DNA from: Drosophila pseudoobscura
Lineage: Eukaryota > Arthropoda > Insecta > Diptera > Drosophilidae
Assembly: GCF_009870125.1 (NCBI RefSeq)
Contig: NC_046679.1
Span: 5,580,001-5,644,000, forward strand
Direction of reading: 5' to 3'
Length of the DNA: 64,000 bases
The translations under genes and the position numbers were made by a program. A model generated the notes under the pieces. It was not told where the DNA came from. It did no database searches and was given only the letters and a program-made list of their open reading frames with translations. Shown one piece after another: positions 58,282 to 64,000 of this stretch (within the stretch, counting starts at the first letter, position 1; every line of letters starts with the position of its first letter).

Positions 58282-61200
58282 ATGTCGATCTCCGATTTCC
58301 GCAAGAAGAAGCTTCTGTTCCTGTTCAACGTGTTCTTTGGTGAGTACTCGTACAAGGGTCGTATGCGTGCCAGAATGATGAATGGCCGATGATGGGGGCA
58401 CCAGCATGGAGTTTCTCAAGAGAAACCGCAGCAATCGATGTCGGTGTGTGGGTGTGCGGGAGAGTTATTGGCCAAATCGAAAGGAGAAATTCCGCTTTCG
58501 TATCGCACAGAAAAACTTTGATTAGATTGCACTCGATTTGTTTCAGAGTTCTTTAATGGGGGATTGTTAAATGGGTCAAATACATCACACACACCCACAC
58601 ACACACACACAAGTCTATTGACTGCTGTCAGGAGTGGGAAATGGGAAATGGAAAAGGATTTCAGTTATTATCCTTTGGGACACTCATAATACGAATGACA
58701 TATATTAGCATGCCATTCCGTTTCGCCGACATCTTCTTGCAGATTTGGCAAGCCGACAAGACAAGACAAGACGGCAGGCAGGCAGGCAGTCCTCGTTGCG
58801 TATACGTAATATGACCCAAAACATGAATTCCATTTGAATGCGCCAAGCGCACTCGACTCTATTCCGTTTTCAAAGGCTGCAACTTGTCAGAGAAGTCAAA
58901 CAAAACTTGCCAAATTTAAAATTGAATTAAAACGCATGCAAATGCCAAAAAAAGAAGCGAAAACTTTCGAGGAGTGCGCGCGGCAACCGCAGTGACTGTG
59001 GGAAAAGGTTAAGTTAAGTGCTTTTCAATTATGACTAATTCACCTTCGACGCTGGGACTGGCTTATCCTTGCTGGCAACGCCACAATGCCAGCTTCCTGC
59101 TCGTTGGCTCCTTGCCCACCCTCCGTTTGACAGCCAGCTGGTCCGGAAATAACAAAGAATACAGAGTGGCGGAGGGACAGAAAAGAGAGCCATAAAACGC
59201 AAGCGCTAAACACTTGACACTGAAATTGAAGTGGCCGTTTGCACACCGTTGCAAATGATAATGACAGGCCCGCATGGCCAAAAGCCAAATGTTTGTAGAA
59301 TGTGGCAGAGAGATGCGGGGAGACTGGTGGTTGGGGGGGTGGCAGCAGTACGGAAGGAAGTGCGAGCAGGCCGGGCAATAGTGTTTATGTTTCCACCGAT
59401 GCCGATGCCGATGCCGAGGCCGAGCGGTGTCCACACTATTGCGGCAGCCGGAACTTTGTCACAGCTGTGTGGTAGATGCATCGCTTGCCATGAAATCCGT
59501 TTAGCCAGGCTCATATTGTTCATCGCTCTTTTCTGTTCTCTGTTCTCGGTTCATCCTCGCTCGGGTGGCAACAAACGCAAACAAAACAATGCGGGACTAC
59601 TTCTACATGCACTTTACGCTCACTGCTTTCAACTGAATTGCCCGAAAAATACCAACAATGCGGACAATACTTCCTCCCCCCAAAAACAGATGTGAACCAA
59701 AGCGGGGAAATCGACGTTAAGGACTTCGAGATGGCCATCGAGGTAAGTGGAGCGGCGGCGCTGCCGAACCAAAACGGAAACTACTGCACGAGTATACCCC
59801 ATAAAAAAGCAACCGAAAAAATGTGAATAAATTTTTTGGAAAATACTTGCAAACTCTGCGAAAAATGCGAGTGTGGAGCGGTGCACTTACATCCCCAAAA
59901 ACAACAATGGGGGAAAAGGAAAAACAATGCCCGAATTGGCCAAATGTTTTTTGTTGATTTGCATGCACAGTTTGGCTCGGTGGCTCTTCTGATAACTCAA
60001 TTTGGGAGTGGGTGCTGACTGACGGTTATTGTTTCTCTGCCATTTTCAGCGCGTGTGCAAGCTGCGCGGCTGGTCTAAGGACACCCCAAAGAACAAGGAG
60101 ACCTACGATTTGATGATGGAAATTTGGACTGGGCTCCGATCCAAGGCGGACAAGGATAACGATGGACAGGTGAGAGCTCCCTTCCCTCCCCTCTATTGAG
60201 TTGTAAATTTCGTGTGGCAATGGCAACGAAAAAAAAGAAAGGCAACTGCATGTCAAGTGCTGCAGCTGCCTGGTTTTTGTTGAATGGCTCTGGCTTCATT
60301 GTCAGTGCCGAAAGTGCTGAAATCCATGGCCTGCTCTCGATGCCATTGTGACAGCAGTTGACAAGTGTCCAGCACCTACACACACACACTCACTCACTCA
60401 TACATATACATACATATATAGGCCAGCACATTACAATGTCGGGCGCTTTTTGCATTGTCTGGAGCCCAGGCAGACACACGAAGCCAAAAAAAAGAAGAAA
60501 AACTTGTTCATAAATTTCCCTTTTTATTGGTGCAGAATTTGGGAGCTGGGTGCCGGCTAGTGGGTGGCTGGGTAAACAAATTCCCTGCCAACGAGCGGAA
60601 ATTGAATTGTGAATTATTTGAGAAATGCAATCTCAATTCCGGCTGCAGAAGACCATTCACTTGCACATAGTTTTCCAGGCCGCCACGTTCTCATTACCAA
60701 GACAAAACTTTGTCATCGGCTACGGGCTCGGGAAATTGTCGCAAGTTTCCCTTTCGGCACAATGGCCATGCCATCGCATAATCGTACAGAGAGTGCAGCA
60801 AATTAAATTATAATCCAGCCCCGAACACTGCCACTATTTGTGCCATCCCATCCCATCCCAAACCCCGTGCTCCCCCGCTCAATACCAGCATCGACCAAGG
60901 GAACCCGCAACAACGCAACCAAAGCGATACAAAGCGAACAGAAATTGAAATGTCAGACCAACAAAACCTCGGCTTAGTTCTATTGAAGCGGGTTACTGGT
61001 TACGGGCTAGGGGTATTTTGTGTTAGTACTAAACTTGACTCAGTGCGGTGTGGGGTGGGGCCCAATGAGGTAGCAGCAGCATAACTTCAAATGCAACAAA
61101 GCCACAAAAGTTTTGGCCAGTGGCCAAAGGACTTGACGGAGTTTTGCTGCCCAAATATGGCCAACTATTGTTGATGTCCTTTGTGAGTCGCAGACTATGC

Positions 61201-62244
61201 GGCTTAAGATTTATTGTTCTGAAGGCACGGGAATGTGCCCTCAAATTAGCTGCAAAAAGGATACTTCCAAGGTATCCACGCATGTCCCACAGGGCCATTT
61301 CAATGTAGTCCGTGCCACTTATAGGCCATAAACATCAAAATATGCAGCTATACATACATATAGTTCGATTGCTTTTTAGAGTTCTTTTCGGGGTTTTGGC
61401 ATTACAATTGGTCCAAACCTCACACAGTGTCAGTGTGCTTATTTATGGCCATATTAAAACATGGTAAAACGTAACGGCTGCTTTGGCTTGGTCGAAGTAA
61501 CCGCAATTAATGGGCGGAGTACTAACTGCAGTTGGAGGAGGATTGCTTACAGCTGCCAAGTTGGTCAAGGCATAGATGTTCGATGGTCGATGGTCGCTGG
61601 TCGATGTTGCGGTAATTGCCAGTGCTTGGCAGCCACGAAACTGTTAATAACGCATCGCTAGATGCCGTCCAGGGGGCATAAATTACACCCCCTAGTGGTC
61701 CCCCAACGACCACCCACCCCCGACTAGCCATAACGCGTTTAATAGGCAATGGGATGAGATGTTTTATGTACCATCTCCGCCTGCGGCTGGGCCGGCTAAT
61801 GGGCTTTTCAGCACGGGGCGGGATGGATGCATAAATCTGACGCTGTTAGACCACCCAATCTGGGTTCGTCTTGTCTTCCATTACCGCCTCTCTCTCTATC
61901 GCACTATCTCTATTCCTCAGGTCAGCGTCGACGAGTGGTGCAACATGTGGGACGCCTACGCCAAGGATCCGAGCAGCGTGATGGACTGGCAGAATGCCTA
62001 CATGAACTTCATGTTCGATCTGGAGGATGCCTCCCATGATGGGGGCATCGATGTCACCGAATTCACGCTGGTCTGCTCCAGCTACGGCCTGGAGAAGAAC
62101 GAGTGCGAGGAGGCCTTCAGCAAGATGGCCCAGGGCCAGACCGACGTCACTCGCGAGCAGTTCGCCGCCTTGTGGAAGGAGTACTTTGCCGCCGAGGACG
62201 TGAATGCGCCAGGCAACTTCATCTTTGGCAAGACCAGCTTTTAA
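58282..62244 (+). CDS. Scp2: Sarcoplasmic calcium-binding protein (calexcitin-like)
   Basis: Four exons (58282-58339, 59690-59742, 60050-60169, 61921-62244) give 184 residues. Four EF-hand positions are visible. Loop 1 is DVNQSGEIDVKD (last position Asp rather than Glu). Loop 2 is DKDNDGQVSVDE (canonical). Loop 3 is DASHDGGIDVTE (canonical). The fourth (AQGQTDVTREQF) is degenerate and probably does not bind calcium. The start MSISDFRKKKLLFLFNVFF and the end GNFIFGK match the calexcitin/SCP family (LSDFQRNKI... and GNHLFG). Such proteins buffer cytosolic calcium in muscle or act as neuronal calcium sensors. The name rests on family, length and the npf/CD36 neighbourhood, not on a database match. 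Introns 1-3 are 1.35, 0.31 and 1.75 kb. Poly(A) signals follow at 62503. Confidence 0.9.
59743..60049 (+). other. Intron 2 of the Scp2-like gene
   Basis: Donor GAG|GTAAGT, acceptor CATTTTCAG. Nothing else recognised. Confidence 0.8.
60170..61920 (+). other. Intron 3 of the Scp2-like gene
   Basis: Donor CAG|GTGAGA, acceptor ATTCCTCAG. Short CA/CACT and CATA repeats lie near 60378-60420. No nested gene recognised. Confidence 0.8.
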
Positions 62245-62502
62245 GCCACTTTAAGACCCATTGACCGAGAGACCCAGCCGCACTGGTCATGGCCAAAACT
62301 GATGAATGCAACAAGTGAAATTATAATGAAAAAAAAAGATATCTAATATAAATGTTAATTGATAATGGAAGAGCACGAACGAGAAGGAGGACAATTTCGA
62401 ATTCGACTTCAATTTGGATCTCGATTCTCTCGATTTGATGCTCCGTCGTTGTTACGTATAGTTGAGTGTTGTTTTCTCTCCAAGTATCTCAAGTTTTGCC
62501 CA

Positions 62503-62508
62503 AATAAA
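62503..62508 (+). terminator. Poly(A) signal of the Scp2-like gene
   Basis: AATAAA in 'cccaaataaatgttc', 260 bp after the stop. Other AATAAA copies near 62687 and 62893 could mark longer ends. Confidence 0.55.
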
Positions 62509-62529
62509 TGTTCTAATTTAGTAGAGTAA

Positions 62530-63330
62530 TCGATCTGTCTGTTTATACTTTATATAACGCTCCTAATACGAGTAGAGTACCTACCTACAAAGAGTATCTC
62601 TATCATAAATACATACATATACATGTACACTCGTATATGCAAAACTGTACCTTTACGAACTACGACTATATCCTTGCAATGATATCAAATAAATACGAGA
62701 GGAAGGATCCACAGGTCCTGTATCTGCATGCGGTGCATAAATCTAAATCTAACTCTAAATCGAAATCTAAATCAATTAAACTGTCAAATTGTTTATGTGT
62801 GTGTAGTCGTCGTTTATCGCCCCGCATCTGTGGCGCATAAATTTAAATTTAAATTTAATTGTAAATGTAAAGTGTTCCAAGAAATTACAATAATAAAATC
62901 AAAGTATCTATGCAGTCGAATATATCACTTGTTGCCGTTGGGGGATTGAGTTGCACTCGAATCGGTGGGACAAACAGCCGCAACCCGATAAGATCTGCAA
63001 ACGTTTTGGCCACCAGTTTATGAATATTAAAATCCTGTCTGTTGGCGTGGATGGACAGTGCTTATAACCGATTTGCGGCGCTCTCTGGGGGGGGGGCGAA
63101 CATCGTAATTTATGCAACTGCATGCAGGCAGCACTTAAATTGCGGACGCCCACGGCGTGAGTGGCAGCTAAGTTGTGTGGATTAGCCATGGTATCAGCAT
63201 TCCAATCGCTAATGGGCCGTAATGACAGGGCTGTCAGCTTCCAGGAATCCTTAAAGCAATTAAACCGGATACAGCGGTGTTAGTCCAATTTTTAATGTGG
63301 TTCCATATGAATATATATATGAATTCCCGG
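62530..63330. other. Intergenic DNA downstream of the Scp2-like gene
   Basis: AT-rich, with a short AAATCT repeat near 62741-62775 and an AAATTT repeat near 62839. No gene recognised. Confidence 0.5.
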
Positions 63331-63346
63331 CACATCCTCACAGTAT

Positions 63347-63830
63347 TTGGGGACCCAACGCCTACAAAATCAGGGATCTGCTGTGTCGCTGAATCGACAA
63401 TGTGGCGACTCGTCCACTGTAGAAAGGACCAGTGAACGGCACCGGAATTGTAGGTTCACGACCACGGGAAAGAATGTCAGCAACCCGCCCATTCATACGC
63501 CGCCGAATCACACACTGGGCTTCAACTTCGAGACGCGTAAGTAAATCAGTATATATTTGTGGATACATTTTAAAATATATCTTCCTTCACACAGCGTACT
63601 CCTTACACAAGATCAACCTGGTTCAAAAAAAACAGAGAAAACTAAATATATGTGATTGGGGAAAATGTCCGTTATCCTTGATTCATCAAATCAGGGGCAT
63701 ATCTCTGCTATTTATGGGCCGATCGGAGAGCGGCATGCCTTTTCATGATCGGGCGAGTCCTGCCAATCGACTGCCATCGGAAAAAGGGACATCCATATTT
63801 TCACGATTTTCGCAAAAAATCATGATGTAA
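63347..63830 (+). CDS. Candidate two-exon gene at the right edge (weak)
   Basis: A GC-richer segment has an open frame ending RNCRFTTTGKNVSNPPIHTP then NHTLGFNFET. It stops at a good donor (GAGACGC|GTAAGT at 63536/63537) with an acceptor (TTCCTTCACACAG) at 63594. The resulting 58-bp intron is of typical fly size and the join keeps the frame (ETPYSLHKINLVQ) up to a stop at 63830. I recognise no domain. The minus strand is also open over 63362-63568, so the signal could be chance or belong to the other strand. Confidence 0.25.
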
Positions 63831-64000
63831 CCATCATTAAAATTGCCAAAAATCGGCCCCATTTTCGAAGTCGAGATTTTGATGCCGTTTGACTCTCTGG
63901 ATCCGCACGGTCCTGGGAGAGTGGGTCCTGCACCGATCTGGCTCTATAAGTCTGAGATATAGCCTACCGAAGATTTGGATTTGCGTATCTTTAGAATACT
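63831..64000. other. Right edge, no feature recognised
   Basis: Nothing supported. A 'gctctataagtc' TATA-like string lies near 63941. Confidence 0.4.

Overview
The window reads as euchromatic Drosophila DNA. Introns are mostly 50-80 bp with GT/AG ends, simple repeats (CA, CT, CAG, GACR) are dense, Drosophila-type mobile-element debris is present, and there is a near-textbook Drosophila neuropeptide F gene. The set of genes (fatty acyl-CoA reductase cluster, npf, CD36-like gene, sarcoplasmic calcium-binding protein) recalls the 89A-D part of D. melanogaster chromosome arm 3R (Muller element E). The species cannot be fixed from the sequence; an obscura-group fly is a guess. No prokaryotic, CRISPR, tRNA or rRNA feature was seen.

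Layout. 1-5.5 kb: gene-poor, microsatellite-rich. 5.5-6.3 kb: a small single-pass leucine-rich-repeat membrane protein (minus strand). 6.3-14.7 kb: a repeat nest with extra copies of the LRR gene's upstream region, non-LTR retrotransposon fragments, a dead Tc1-like transposase, a foldback element made from Tc1-like ends, and two large inverted copies of a dispersed GTCY-microsatellite repeat. 14.7-23.4 kb: four tandem five-exon fatty acyl-CoA reductase genes, all on the minus strand. 26.3-27.2 kb: the F1-ATPase assembly factor ATPAF1 (plus). 27.3-29.1 kb: an SV2-like major facilitator transporter (plus). 29.6-30.8 kb: npf (minus), with a promoter and a 5' UTR intron. 34.9-41.9 kb: a CD36/SCARB scavenger receptor (plus) whose 37-bp first coding exon lies 4.3 kb upstream of the second. 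42.2-43.9 kb: a secreted serine protease (minus) with a long basic insertion. 43.9-53.9 kb: gene-free, simple-repeat-rich DNA. 53.9-62.5 kb: a calexcitin-like sarcoplasmic calcium-binding protein, probably Scp2 (plus), with a distal TATA promoter. 63.3-63.8 kb: a weak candidate gene.

The exon-intron models of the nine main multi-exon genes were assembled by hand from the bases, and each keeps one open frame to a stop codon. The genes are functionally independent, apart from the reductase cluster, which arose by tandem duplication and shows signs of gene conversion. Nothing seen amounts to a wholly new system. The most useful oddities are the conversion tracts, the foldback element, the multiplied LRR promoter, the protease insertion and the distal promoters.
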